Positions 24,167-36,555 are shown, counted from the stretch's first letter. The stretch is DNA of 64,000 bases from Herpomyces periplanetae (GCA_009733715.1 WMKJ01000046.1:1-64000), one strand, 5' to 3'. Program-made: numbers and translations. Notes: generated from the sequence alone by a model not told the origin.

Positions 24167-26589
24167 TTAGGCCTTATTATCACCTTTGGCCAAGCTAAGT
24201 TCAATTAATTGGCGAAGCTGCTCAACACTTTGCGCCAAAGTTTGTATGTCTTGTGAGTTTTGACATATCAAACTTCCTTGTGCATCCAATGTTGACTTGA
24301 TTGACATAAGATGATTTTTGAGACCGCTGGTCGATGTACTCGGTTTACTCGCATCGGTCGAAACTGGTGATATCATGGAATTTGGTGTTTTAACGTCAGC
24401 TGTCGTATTGGCTACATGAGTATCGATCTTAACGTCTTTTACAGTGGACTGTGAACTTGTGGCAGCTGCACAAGGTTTTGGATTACTCCGTGACGTTGGT
24501 ACCGATGTCCAATGTTTCTCTGATGTTTCTTCACATGTAGAAATACTTTCTTCATCCGATGATTTATCCACATATTTAGCTGAGGCCTTCAGCATGGACC
24601 CTTGCAAAGATTTAACTGAACCTGTCTTATCCGCGCTGGCTTCAGATTTACCACTGAGTACATTAGGTTGTGAAAATGATTCTGAAATACTATTTGTCGC
24701 ACTCTTGTCATTTTGTGATAGGGTCAACGAACCAATTCGATTTTCAGCAGCCTTTAAAGGTGGTGGATCCACGGTTGTGAGATTTGCGGTTACTTGCCCT
24801 GAATTGGTATTCCAGTCGTACAAAACTTGCATGGAGATCTTTGGTGGTAACCCCTGTTGACCATCAAGCCATTCTTGGGCTGATATAGCGGAATCTGCTC
24901 CACATGTGGGTGGGTATATATCATCTTGGAATGCTTCGGAACGACGAGGTACAATGAATGAAATTGGTTCAATGCAAGTTTCGCCGATCGCTTTATATGC
25001 TCGTGCAACTTCATTTTCGCGTACACTTACACCACGTTTCGGTACAAAAGCCATTCCACGTTGAGGTTCGGTTGATTTGTACTCGGACAGATACTCAAAT
25101 TTATCATTATCGTATTCATAATAACGAATATTTCCATCACTAAATTTTTCACTTGTTAGTAAACCGTTAAAATACCGCTACATTTCAACGTACCCTTTAC
25201 CCGCAAGATATAAGCATGATGTGCCCTCATCCCAGAACGGTATACAAACACCCGATAATGAATCCAGTAGCAGAAATCCCGAGATAGGTTCCTGACGTGG
25301 AGATTTAATATCCCAGAGTCCCAGCTGGCGATCACTCATACGTGAGAAGCCTGTCGACGCAAAACGTTCGTGGCCGGTAAGCCAAACGACCCGACAATTC
25401 CTTGCGCCAGCATGACCAGGGACAACTTGTGCAGCTGCTTGTTGTCGCACATCCCATACTCTTAATTGTTTATCACGACAGGAGCTTACAATAAGTGTGC
25501 CATATTCATTCCAGGACATAGAGTAGATAATCTCGGGATGTTTTAACTCAAATTTAGCTTTTTCAGCCGTTATATCCCAAATGTTAATTATACCGTCTGC
25601 TGAAGAGCTTGCTAAAATATCCGCAGCTGCGACGTTAAATAAAACTTGACCAACTTTTCTACAGTATAAATTAGCCAGTCAATTAAGAGTCTCTTCGACG
25701 TAATATTTGATCGTGCACGCATGCTTTACTTACCTTCCATGTCCGGATAATTTGGAGATTGGTGATACATTGGCCGGCATGTCTGAGTCAGTATGCAGCG
25801 TAAAGTCATCGGGCACGCGCCAGATGAAAACCTGGATGGATGATTTTGGTCAGTTTTTATTTAACGGGAAGGGTGAGGTAGTATTACCTTTCCATCGTCA
25901 GACCCAGATGCGATAATTTTGTCGTTGAATGGATTCCTGTGGCGCGTAGTAAGTTCACGTTATTCTTGCGTGAAATAATCAACGAAGAAAACCTACCAAT
26001 TTGTATCCAGTACAGGTGCAGTATGACCACGAAACAAGGGAATTTGTTCGGGGCAGCGGCCGCGTTCATGAACGGGGATTACGGCAAAGGCACCACCACC
26101 ATTTGCTTCCCAATTAACGGAAATGAATTCGGGATTTGCCTGTATATACGGATAGAGTTGAATTTTGGTTAGTGTAAAAAATGGATGTTCGGGTAAACAG
26201 TATAATTGGATCGGAAGTCAGGATAGCGGAGAAGGGGGATAGAGAGCTTACTTGGACGAGATTGGAGTCCCAGGCATTTTTTGATATTCGAAGATTGTCA
26301 AAACAGTTTTCCTGGTAAAATAAAACAATGTCAGTTGAGTAAAAGATGATATTTAGCAATTGATAAGGGGCTCAAAGATGAATTAAACAGTGTGAAAGGT
26401 GAAGTGTTAGCCGACCTTTTTAGAACCACGTCCGAAAGTGTGTCCTGCACAAAGTAATTAGTGTGGAAGAAATGAAAGTGTATGGGTAGCGATGAGATAT
26501 ATTGGTGTATATACAGCGTGTATATTGGGTTTTTGAAAGAAGAGGAGTGTCATACGAAACTTTGAAGCTCTAACAAAGCGGCCCGCCAT
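24167..26589 (-). CDS. CRN1: Coronin, actin-binding WD40 protein
   Basis: Coronin bundles actin filaments and regulates Arp2/3 at actin patches. The gene is spread over at least eight exons. A 34-nt first exon (26589-26556, MAGRFVRASKF) joins 26444-26416 (RHTFGRGSKK), 26311-26252 (ENCFDNLRISKNAWDSNLVQ), then a long exon from 26139 (ANPEFISVNWEANGGGAFAV, then LFRGHTAPVLDTNW). Later exons give NPFNDKIIASGSDDGK, VFIWRVPDD, MSWNEYGTLIVSSCRDKQLR, GFSRMSDRQLGLWD and MPF-type FWDEGTSCLYLAGKG. The last (to 24167) has GMAFVPKRGVSVRENEVAR, PISFIVPRRSEAFQDDIYPP and EWLDGQQGLPPKIS, the coronin C-terminal propeller extension. A Ser/Thr-rich unique region and a short C-terminal coiled coil (SVEQLRQLIELSLAKG) finish it. 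All coronin hallmarks are in order. Introns are 50-110 nt and cluster in the first third. Confidence 0.93.
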
Positions 26590-28607
26590 TAATTCAAAGG
26601 ATAGTCAAGCCAGGTAAATATGTAATTAAAGGTTAATAGTTTCACTTTGGAATACACACGCGTGTAAAAGGTTTGGTAGTCGGAAAGGAAGGGGGGGAGA
26701 GGGAATTTTCAATAATCTTTGTCAGTTTAATAAAATAATAATAATGATAAAAAAGCGGTAATGATGAATTAAGTATTTGCGAATAAATGAAACTTGAATG
26801 AAGTTAATTACACCATGAACTAGTTAGTATAGGTAAGGAAAAAAGAGCGCGCGAACGCGCGAAGGAAGAATCATGAAAGAGAATAATTAAAACGGGAGAA
26901 TTGGTCAAGTATAGCATAAATTGGGAACAAATGATTAACTAGTTAGAATGATGAGGAAGATGATGAATGTTTCTGATCAACGTGTTAAATTTGTTAGTGT
27001 ATCTGGAATAATTGATTGTGAAAATATAATTTTTTCCCCAAAATTTCCCTTGCCAATGCTTTTTTGCGTGTGGCCGCCGTCTCCGCCCCTTTTGTCACGT
27101 GAAAAAACCCACGTGATAATGTACAGGCTGTTTACGGGCGTTAAGAGGACGGAGGAGAAGGAAGAGGATGTATTTAAGGGGATATTGAAGGTTTGGTATG
27201 GTTTGGTTTTTATGATTATGATGATGTCAATTTTGGAATATATTCTATGTAGATGAATCGATTGGTTACCTTGTTTATACGATAGGTTGATTTTGTAGGG
27301 ATTCCAATATATTGTTTTATATATTCAGTACGAACATTCTGATTTATACTAGTTCAAATTATGTATCGACTACGGTAATCCCTACGAAACATAATACCTT
27401 TAACTAATTCTTTGCGTACCATATCCACTAATTTTACATTGTTTAATCCAATTCTACTTCTTACATTACTATATTAACCTAGCACCCGGTAGCCGACACT
27501 AAGTTTTTCCGTTCACATGACATAGAAAATATCTGCGATTTGGTTGGGAAAAGTTTGTAGTGAATACGGTGATTATAAAAGGCAATATAATTATTTCCTA
27601 ATGCTACAGTAATGAAATTTTGACATGGAAAATATTTAAATATCAACTTTTTGCCGTGAACATTAACAACCAGCTCCAACACAAACCAAACCATACCCAA
27701 CTGCATATCAAACTTTTCTAATCAACTAGAACATATCCACGTGACCAGCAGTTAGCGGTGCTGGAAAACTGTGTTACAGAGTCCGTGAAGGTTTTGAGGC
27801 AGCGGCGCGCGTGTGGATAAGGTAAATTAACGACGCTGTGTCATGGAAAACTCATTTTCCTATAAAGCTAACCATTCACTTAAATGCATACACAAAATAA
27901 TCAATTGTCTGAATCATAATTCTCTACGTTCACACAAACATATCGAGGCGTACACAGTCAACAATAAGTTTTAGTAGAGTTTCACGATAAAACGTATGAC
28001 CAAGGGTAAGCCAGCAAATTTCATCAGATACGCTCAATACACTTTGTTTCTCCCGAGAAAAATGCTAAAGATAAGCGCAACAAAATTAGCATAAAAAACT
28101 ATATCATCAAAACATATGCTGGTTCAGCCAAAAGATATAGCATGCTATGCAAGTGTACTAGCCAGCTCCCCAAACCGTGTTTGACTCATGCGCGTGCGCG
28201 CGCATACACGAATTTCAGGTTGAAACAGTGAAATGAAATATACTGATTTTCATTATGATTGTCAAATCAAATACGCCACCAAATCGTTTCAGACCACCCA
28301 GAAGAGCAAATGAAACTAATGACACGTGCAAAGCATGCGAGGGCATAGATGTGCTCGCACTGGAGGTATCGCGATAACAAAAGTTGAAAAGGTCAAATTT
28401 TGCAGAAATTCTACCCAAATAAACAAATTATAACCGTGAGCAAGAGGTATTAGAACGATAAAAATTCAGAGGGTATGTCAAGTGAGCGTAAAAGTGTCGT
28501 GCCATGTGAGAGCGTTGAAATTAAAAGTCCAAGACTGTTCAGGGGCAGAGAATGATAATGGAAGTGTTAGAATGACCACCCAATTGCTACACCAACTAAT
28601 TATACGC
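26590..28607. other. Intergenic region upstream of coronin
   Basis: About 2 kb. Frames at 26948-27256 (plus) and 27479-27706 (minus) have no recognisable content. The stretch holds a tandem CACGTG pair (27096, 27110), a further CACGTG at 27738, a CGCGCGAACGCGCG element at 26848-26861 and a GCGTGCGCGCGC patch near 28190-28203. The left part is the likely coronin promoter; the right part is the 3' side of the RCR-like gene. Confidence 0.4.
27096..27115. promoter_or_regulatory. Tandem CACGTG pair
   Basis: CACGTG at 27096-27101 and again at 27110-27115, 14 bp apart start to start, the second followed by AT. About 510 bp upstream of the coronin start. One of three such pairs in 3.5 kb. Confidence 0.45.
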
Positions 28608-29474
28608 CTAGTATTGGTTTGACTGGGAGTATGGAGGTGCAGCTTGATAGGTTGGCTTGGGCTCAGCGACACCCATAGGCGGTGCGCCTGGTCCGTAATT
28701 GTTCGGGGTGTAGGCTGGCTGTTGATAGGAGCTGGGCTGGCCGAGAGGTGCACTGTACGGTTGATTATAATTTGGCATATTATTGTTATTACGTTTAAAG
28801 GGTAAGAAGCCTAGAAGGCCACCGCTAGATCCGTTTGATATGCGAGTATTGGTTTTCTTACGACGAGCCATAAACCTGCAAAGCCGAGAATAATTTAGCA
28901 ACGTATTGACAAGGGAAATGATTCAAAATAAGCAAACGTGATGACGATGCCGTAGAAGAGGCAAGGGGGTTACGAAACAGGTAAGTAGTTTCTACAAAGC
29001 GGACGATAGAGCAAGAGAATTTGATAGTTCAAGGGCCAATGCCAAATATCCAACAAGGCAATAGTTAGGGGGGAAAGGAAGGGGGACATGAATAATGGTA
29101 ACTTACGCTAACAAGAAAATGAGCAAAAAAAATAGAATAAAGCCCATTAAAAGCCAACGGCCGAGCACACTCCAGATGCTTCTCCGACGGCAAATTACCT
29201 GTCCAGCAAAATTTCGATAACATCTTACACTGGTGATATATGAATGATACGGTAGTAACGGTTAAGCGCGTGAAGGATGAGCGTTAGCAGGGTAAATTAT
29301 ATATGCAGGTAAGCGTTTAAGAGGTTTCGGACGGGGAAAAGTGAACAAAGTTGACCATACGTAGAAGCGTAGAGTCCAGTGAGACGTTCGAACGCCCACT
29401 AAAGAATTGATGTAGAAGTGATGTGATAACAATGAAAAATTCCAATATTCAACTTACGCGCGAGTTGCCAACAT
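28608..29474 (-). CDS. RCR-like single-pass membrane protein (Congo-red resistance family)
   Basis: Three exons: 29474-29458 (17 nt, MLATRA), 29229-29107 and 28875-28608, together exactly 136 codons (135 aa). Exon 2 reads VRCYRNFAGQVICRRRSIW then SVLGRWLLMGFILFFLLIFL: two cysteines in a short lumenal segment, a G-R-W motif and one transmembrane helix. Exon 3 gives a basic cytosolic patch (FMARRKKTNTR) and a Pro/Tyr/Asn/Gln-rich tail (PYSAPLGQPSSYQQPAY) with PPPY-like elements. That layout matches the fungal RCR family, known in yeast for affecting chitin deposition and vacuolar or plasma-membrane trafficking; its tail PY motifs recruit Rsp5-type ubiquitin ligases there. Identification is from architecture plus the short conserved core. 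The 17-nt first exon is unusual but in phase with good splice sites. Confidence 0.7.
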
Positions 29475-29740
29475 AATTGTTAGTATTAAAAGAGTAGACT
29501 AATTAGTGGATTTTTTGCCAGGCAAAATATCGTGAAAGGAAAAAATGAATAAAGAACAAGTAAATAATCCTCAACAAAAGCAACACAATCTTTGAAAATT
29601 CAACGAAAGTTTAGACAAATATGATAAAGAGTGAAAGAAGCCTTTCCAAATGTTCAATTTTACTGCAAAATCGCTTTTCCTACGGCCGATAAGCCAATTT
29701 AAAAGGAAAAACTCCCGGCCCGGGGCTCAACGGCCCGTCC

Positions 29741-29756
29741 CACGTGGCCCCACGTG
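29741..29756. promoter_or_regulatory. Tandem CACGTG pair upstream of RCR-like gene
   Basis: CACGTGGCCCCACGTG: two E-boxes 10 bp apart (one helical turn), 267 bp upstream of the RCR-like start codon at 29474, inside a GC-rich patch. Confidence 0.5.
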
Positions 29757-30591
29757 ATGGTAGTCAGGGTGGCGCAGGGCTCGGTTCTGCGATTTTCCGG
29801 ACTTGTGTGGCGGTGGCGCAGAGCTGTGGAGCAGCCTGTGGCTGTGTTCATGAATTGGTGTGATTTCGAGGAAAAAGTTTGGCGACGGTATACACCCAAC
29901 AAACTTTGTTTGAAGATGTATTAATGTTCTGGTAATGTAGTTTAATTAATTTGATTACTTGGTGCAAATTAAGTATGGCTAACTTGGTATTATAATTTAA
30001 CAATCAAACCTAAATATTGGGTTAAAACTTTCAAGATAATCGTTCTTCCTCGCTAACGCAGATGCTATAATTTAATTTTTTTGAAACCCTGTCAGGTTTG
30101 TTAACATGGTAAATTTAGTTTGTGATTAAACCTAAACCGTTTCAATCGGTATGTTTTACTTTTACCTATTACTACCTACTTATACTTCGAACCCGTGCAT
30201 GCCCGTACACAACTTTCCTATCCTAAATCTCTACCCGTTAAAATATGTTTGTTTTGGTATCCCAATAGTATATACAATTATTTTTACATTCAGGTCTATT
30301 TTACCATATGATTCTTAGAATCAATAAATCTAAATATTTCACAATCAGTTACAATAATGTATCAAACGCTACGGCATATATCTATGCCTATAACTTCCCC
30401 AATAACGGCATTCATCTACCCCCAATGCCTCAAAATATAGCCGATCTTTTAAACCTACTCGCCTTTATATTAATCCAGAAGCTATACTATCACCTAAACT
30501 TCAAATTAACCATAATAATTATAGTTACAATGACAGTGTATACTTCTCCCTTCAAATACCAGATTGCTGTATACCATCATTACTCCTGTTC

Positions 30592-30608
30592 CACGTGATG
30601 CTCACGTG
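30592..30608. promoter_or_regulatory. Tandem CACGTG pair upstream of RRP12
   Basis: CACGTGATGCTCACGTG: two E-boxes 11 bp apart, followed by a TATATAA-like word (30616) and 253 bp before the RRP12 start codon. In some ascomycetes (for example Candida) Cbf1 binding at CACGTG controls ribosome-related genes; its use here is inference. Confidence 0.5.
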
Positions 30609-30860
30609 GTGATGTTTATATAAGCAGTAGGTTGCTCGGTTATTGAAATTTGTTCGCTTGACGATTTCACGATAACTGATCAAGACTTGTTCGTCTGTTT
30701 AAAATTATTATCGATTTCTACGGCACATATCTTTGAATATATACAATTGAGTTAATTCGTTGAAAAAATACATATTTATGATCATCTTTTGATTATGATT
30801 TCTTGATTAATCTTTTAATTTGCCCGTTCCATATTACACACTAGCTAAATTACTTTTATC

Positions 30861-33800
30861 ATGTTATCAGCTGAACTTGAGGAAAAATTATCCAAAATTC
30901 GTTCTTCGCCTAAACTTGAAAACCAAGTTGAAGTAAGTTAATACGTATTCTAACTTTCTCGTTTAATTAATTCAAAAGTAATTAAACATGTAATACACAC
31001 GCCAAGTTAATCGATTAACCAAATTTTTACTTATATTTTATTGACATTGATGTATACAGACAGCAATAGTTTTAGCCGCTGTAGAAGAAACTTTGCGGGA
31101 ACAAAAATCGGACTTCACACCGGCTGCCTACTTTGCTGCACTACTCTCCTTGATAAAAAGTCGTTTTCATAAAGATACTCAAAAAATTGATACTGATAAA
31201 ATTTCTTCCGCCGTCGTTTACTTACTCAACATTATAATACACGATGTATCACCTGCACTACTTTATTCTCGCTTTTCGGCTATCGTTACCTGCTTATTCT
31301 CTGTTCTAGTGGACCCAACTGCGGATGCAGCTTTACTTCGTGCTTCAATAGGCTGCCTGGAGAAGTTACTAATATGCCAAAATGCTGCTAGCTGGGCTGC
31401 TTCACCCACCGAAATTAGTCCTCGTCGTGCCTTGTCAGCCCTTCTAACCTTGTGTGTAGATCCTCGGCCTAAAGTGCGCAAACGTGCTCAGTTGGCCGTT
31501 ATTTCCGTCTTAAAATCTCCCCCACCTAGTCCCAGTATCAATCATCCTGCTGCTAATTTATGCGCTGAAAGTGTTTTTACCATTATGTGCAATTCTCTTC
31601 AAGTTTTACAAAAGCGTGGCCCCACAAAATGCTGCGATGAGGAATCTTTCGAATGTCAAGCTGAACACCAGTTACTTCATGCAATCAAATTTACCGAACA
31701 AATGACCACTGAAGGGAGTGCATGGCCCGTTAATAAGTTGGAAAAATTTTGTGAAATATCGTTACAAATATTTTCCTTAGCATCCCATCCTCATGTCTCA
31801 AGTTGTGCATTCACCGCTATTGCTGCTGTTATCAAGACTGGTTTGAATCGAGAATCTACGGTAGATTATACATGGTTGTTTCGAATCATTGACACTCTGC
31901 AACCTCGTGAAAATGATGTAAAGCGAATTCCAGCTTGGACAACCTTGGTGGGCACGATTTACGCTGAGCTAGCCCTTGTGAACCCGGCATTCGTTCGCCA
32001 AGTTCTGCCGGAAATGTTTGAGCGCTTAGCGCACCTTCTTCGGTATACCAATGACACAGTCCGAGCTGTCGGCCAGGAATCAATGATTAAACTTATTGAT
32101 GATTGCATTGTAGGAGAACTCCATGCTCAAAACGGTAGAACAATTTTTGAGTGCATGGAGAAGGTAACATTAACGGTTCAAAGGTTATTCGATGTGCCGT
32201 ACCAGTACACCTGGGTATCAGCATTACCCTTGATACAACGTATACTAGTTAAGTTTGAAGGTCATCCGAAGGAAATGTTGTTGCCCGTACTGGATCGACT
32301 AGGGGAATTACATGAGAAAGATTGGTTTGAGCAAAAAGAGCAGATTGATGATACCATCCGTACATTTGTAACTGTTTTGGGTGTTGAGGTAGTCCTGAAA
32401 CGGTTACCCTTGAATTTAACTGATTGGGGTAGTGAACAAATGGGAAGAGCATGGCTTTTACCCATCCTGCGCGATACAGTTCACCGTGCACGTTTGGGTC
32501 ACTTTCGAGAGCTGTTTTTGCCCGTATGCGACGCAGCCCGACGAAAGATTGAGGAGTTGTCATCAAGTAATGACGTAAATGTTGCTATGCAGGTTAAGGT
32601 ACTCGAAACCATAATTGGTCAAGTATGGTCAATATTTCCGGGCTATTGCACTCAATGTCAAGATGTACGGGAATCATTTGATCAAGCTTTTGCTGAACAG
32701 TTGTGCAATTTACTGTATCAGCGAACATCGTTACGCAAGGATATTATTAAAGGATTACAAAATTTGGTAGAGAGTAGCTTGGAATTGGAAAGGCAAACAT
32801 CTTGTGAAATGGACCAAGATTCCCGTTATACATATGAAGGTACAGATACCGAAAATGTACAACAAAGAGAAAATTTGGTGGCTCGTGCGAATCTTGAAGT
32901 CTTGAGAGGCTTATCATTAAATATGTTGGCTGTATTATTTAACGTTTATACTCAAAGTTTGCCAAAATATCGGAATAATGTTCTTGAGTGTATCAACGTA
33001 TACATGAGTATAGCACCCAAGGAGGAGCTGGTCAAAACTCACGAAAAAGTATGGCAAATGATAAAACCCTTGCTCAACGAAACACAGGATAGGACAACGG
33101 TGAACGGACTACCGCCAACATTATACACCCTTTTTGATTTAATGATTGATTTAATAGGATATATTAGTGAACAAGTTGGTCAGGACGTTTTGAGCAAGAT
33201 TAACGAAGGAAATTTGTTGCAACATGAAAACGGAACAATACAGAAGAAAGCCTATGCAATGATAACCAAACTGATAAGTAAGGGATCACTTGAATTGTGC
33301 AAGGAAACGGAATGTATGATATTACAAGCTAGAGACTACTGTACCAGCGCGGCTAAAAAAAAACGGTTAATGACGATTGCCAAACTAGTAGAAAGGATTG
33401 AGCAAAGAGAAGAACGGGACTTCAGCCTTATAGGAACGATAATACCAGAAGTAGTAATGAGTACCGGTGAAGTCAATGAAAAGGCTAGAAGGTGCGCCTT
33501 TGAATTATTACTTAAAATGGGAACCATCATGATTAAAGGTGGGACTATACTAATTGGGAATGGCACCGTTAAATTTGCAAGTAATTCTAACAATGACTTT
33601 CCCAATTCAGAGGTCCCACTGGTCGCTCCTTCTCAGCTTAGTTCATCGCACCTTCCGCAAATACAGAGCGACCTTGTACCATCCCAACTTCATTGCAAAT
33701 CCGTCGGAATTAATGATTATTTCCGCATGTTAATGGCCGGTGTTGTTAGTGAAAATGTGCAAACCGTCTCGCTGAGTATGTTTGCAGTTTCTTCCGGCTT

Positions 33801-34173
33801 ATACGAATTTCACGATCAACTCAGCAGTGACATGTTGCGTGAAATTCTTGATGTAGTAGGCGTTTTATCCCAAACTAAAAATCGAGAAATTATTCGTTCT
33901 ATCCTCGGATTTATTAAAGTTTGTGTTACTAGAGTCAACATACAATTAATTCAACCAAGGCTACCGGAAATTATCCCGTGCATTCTAGCGTGGGGAAAAA
34001 TTCATTACGAACGGTTTAAGAGTAAGGTTCGTCATATTATGGAGAGATTGGTTAAAAGATTCGGCGATAGTGAGATCGAAAAGTATACGTCAATACAAAA
34101 CGTTAAATTAGTCAAGAATATCCGCAAAATTCGCCAACGACAGCAGCGCTTACACGCCAAGGCGAATAATTAG
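30861..34173 (+). CDS. RRP12: RRP12, HEAT-repeat ribosomal export and biogenesis factor
   Basis: Two exons, 30861-30932 and 31060-34173, joined across a 127-nt intron (GTAAGT donor, TATACAG acceptor), give 1061 aa. RRP12 binds pre-ribosomes, Ran and nucleoporins and promotes export of both subunits; it works in nucleolus and nucleoplasm. The N terminus carries the family signature: SKIRSSPKLENQVE, then AAVEETLREQKSDFTPAAYF. The rest is alpha-helical HEAT repeats, for example PEMFERLAHLLRYTNDTVRA and the QPRLPEIIPCILAW region, ending in a basic tail (KNIRKIRQRQQRLHAKANN). Yeast Rrp12 is about 1230 aa, so this one is somewhat short, mainly at the C terminus, where the family has a longer charged tail. 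No frame breaks. The divergent neighbour is the RCR-like gene. Confidence 0.92.
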
Positions 34174-35030
34174 GTATGAGTTTATGGATATAACGTTGAT
34201 AAACTGTAGATCAGCCGCTTCAAGATACATCAGGAGAGTACGTTGAAATGGTGAAACGGAGTGCCAAATACAGTGCGATAAACTGCACAAACCAACCAAG
34301 TGTGAGGGATTATCAACGCCTGTTAACAGTACATGAACCAATCCGTTAATTTAACAGTTCATACAGTGCCCCCCTTCAAACCGTGTTAAACGTGTATGTA
34401 GCTTGGTAAACCCTTGTGAGCGTATGCAAATTGCATAAGATAATAATTTAACGTAAAATGATGACGAGACGTAACAAGGCGTGTCATAATGTACTTTAAC
34501 CACGAGCTGTCAAGGCCAAATCATCCCAGGAATAAGTTTCACTACTCATTCCACCAAGAGACAAACATGGCGTCGGTCATAGCATGATTATCAATGCGTA
34601 TGCTTTACAACGGGCAAACGATGGCATAAGCCTTCTAACGTCAGTTACGCATGTAGTGGAGTAGCATAGTGAGTAGTATGCACCCACGCCCATTAGTTAT
34701 CATGAGCCACAAGTGTCAGCGCAGTAATCACTCTACGTCATAATATGGTGTATCAAGTAGGTATGTGTGTGTACGAGCGCGTACGCACTTGCACCCACAC
34801 ACACACTACCCCTTCATCATCCGATTCCCTTTGCACGGGCAAAAGTACTTATGCGCGGACTAACGAGGATTGGATTATTCATAGTAAATGAAGTTTTGAT
34901 TGTTATAAAAAAGGTTTATCAAAACATTTATTGTGTGACTTTAACCACCTCCTGCCTCTGCTCGTCTTTAGCTGTTTTTAGGCCGTTGTGCCTGTACTGT
35001 CCTTTCACTTCTCTCTCATTTGCTTTTTGC
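34174..35030. other. Intergenic region after RRP12
   Basis: No gene supported. It becomes pyrimidine-rich on the plus strand near 34940-35030, as 5' leaders in this window do, just before the ATG at 35031. A CACACAC patch lies at 34794-34806. Confidence 0.4.
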
Positions 35031-35480
35031 ATGGCCCGTCATTCTCACCATCCGCCCCCTCGTGTTCCTACCCCTCGCAATTCTTCTCATTTGTACGAGT
35101 CGCCAGATAATCCCTTGAACTTGTTAGATACACTGACCCGGTCTCGCGTTGCCCACATACCTCGTCTGGTTACTTCCCGAAACTCTCCTCAAGCTCACTA
35201 TCAGTTACCCTTTACGTCCGCTGAGTTTAAATTTAGGTCAACTTCTATCCCTTCCCCTTCCGCCCCTGTACATTCGTCAAGCTCAGCCCCGTCATTTGCT
35301 AAATCTCGTTACGCCTCAACTTCCCGCACGAAACATCCTCCGAAGTCTCCTGCTTCTACTATTCCTGAAAATCTCTACATGGAAGCTACAACTGGAGTAC
35401 ACTCAACACGTCGGGGACAGCGTGGAAAAATCAAATTCAGAAGCAGCCAAACTCGGCGTGCACAAAAGAATCAGTCATAG
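35031..35480 (+). CDS. Orphan basic Ser/Pro-rich protein, 149 aa
   Basis: ATG at 35031 (MARHSHHPPPRVPTPRN) is preferred over non-ATG extensions upstream because a pyrimidine-rich leader ends right before it. The product is disordered in composition: Pro/Ser/His-rich start, a more ordered LNLLDTLTRSRVAHIP stretch at about 29-46, a hydrophobic-aromatic YQLPFTSAEFKFR, then Ser/Lys/Arg-rich tail with RRGQRGKIKFRSSQTRR. No domain recognised. Codon usage looks coding and the frame contains no interruption. Basic tail and low complexity would fit an RNA-associated or cell-division protein, but that is a guess. An 87-codon ORF follows at 35502-35765 in another frame with no evidence for it. Confidence 0.42.
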   Translation: MARHSHHPPPRVPTPRNSSHLYESPDNPLNLLDTLTRSRVAHIPRLVTSRNSPQAHYQLPFTSAEFKFRSTSIPSPSAPVHSSSSAPSFAKSRYASTSRTKHPPKSPASTIPENLYMEATTGVHSTRRGQRGKIKFRSSQTRRAQKNQS

Positions 35481-35501
35481 ATAACAAAGGGGGAAAGGGG
35501 T

Positions 35502-35765
35502 ATGAATACGTATATTCATAGACGGCTAATTTTACTTGATAACGATTTCGCCTCGTTAAAGCCTATGCTATACGTGCCGGGTAGAACTGATGAGTTGGGG
35601 GAAGTTCATCTTACGTACCATCATAAATTGTTGAGTAAATTACTCAGCCTGGAATATCTTACCTTAGCGATTCTCACATCTTCAGATGCTTATCCAACAA
35701 AGCAACGTCCAGACATGTACACAGCCACTTCGAAAATTGATGATAGATTAAATGATAATATTTAG
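35502..35765 (+). CDS. Possible small ORF, 87 aa
   Basis: ATG at 35502 starts an 87-codon frame (MNTYIHRRLILLDND) with a central helix-like segment (HHKLLSKLLSLEYLTLAIL). It lies 21 bp after the preceding orphan ORF on the same strand and has no recognisable domain or splice context. Probably 3' sequence of that gene by chance open; recorded only because its composition is not low complexity. Confidence 0.18.
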   Translation: MNTYIHRRLILLDNDFASLKPMLYVPGRTDELGEVHLTYHHKLLSKLLSLEYLTLAILTSSDAYPTKQRPDMYTATSKIDDRLNDNI

Positions 35766-36555
35766 CGCATATGTAAAATTACCTTCTGCCATAGAGAATT
35801 GATAAATACGAAATTAGGCATCCCCAGTTTCTTGAATCAAGAGTTGACGCTCCCCAGTGGACGAACGATTATGCGACGTAGAGCAAAAATCCAGTAAAGA
35901 GGAATGGCAAACCAGCCTTGCACAAATATTATGCAAATAGAAACCGGCTCCTACAATAATGGCCACAGGACCGATCCGCAGTTGGCGCGTACCAAGGTGG
36001 CCAGCCAAGTTTCATCAGAAAGACCCTTTGGGCAGTACTGGACGACAAAATACAAACTAAGACTATCATTTGTAGGTCGTAACGGATGAAATTAACGCAT
36101 TCATTAGCGACGTCGAAATGCCGAAAGAACATAATAATGGACAAGAACACAAAACCTGTGTGCATAAAAGAAGCAAACAAAACACAAAAATTACATGCAG
36201 CCCAAAATAACTGATTGGCTCGGAACGAATGTGATATCTTGACAACACTGCATGATTCTCGCGACGAGGATTAGAAATATCTTCGGCATTATCGACGCAG
36301 CACCGAACACACGCGGTAGAGGTAACCTTCCTATCTGACGAACGAGTGAAACACGCGAATAATGCCACTGTGCCAAACATTGAAACATAGGAATGCAAAA
36401 TGATCATTTTCATCAGTAAATCGGATTACGCTGACCGAAAGGGACCACGATGACGTGCACGGCTGAACGTGTTACACGAGTTAAAAGAAGGAAAAGCTTA
36501 AAAGAATGACTAGATTAAAAAAGTATCAAGCACAACGAGCTCATCCACGACTCGA
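35766..36555. other. Intergenic stretch before CFEM gene 3' end
   Basis: No supported gene. Overlapping minus frames (36066-36413 and others) translate to Cys-rich but inconsistent peptides in several frames at once and lack start context. Confidence 0.35.

Larger units (their letters stand above)
29475..30860. other. Divergent promoter region between RCR-like gene and RRP12
   Basis: 1.4 kb separating two divergent genes. It contains two tandem CACGTG pairs (29741/29751 and 30592/30603), one near each start codon at about 270 bp. A GC-rich island at 29715-29850 contains a 67-codon minus frame judged non-coding. An AT-rich 96-codon plus frame (30308-30598) is also judged spurious. Confidence 0.45.

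Noticed and set aside
26114-26359. Separate small ORF upstream of coronin
   Set aside because: Its middle part is the coronin exon ENCFDNLRISKNAWDSNL; the rest is intron.
29699-29902. 67-codon minus frame in the GC-rich patch
   Set aside because: No family, His/Thr-rich translation of a promoter carrying a CACGTG pair; likely chance.
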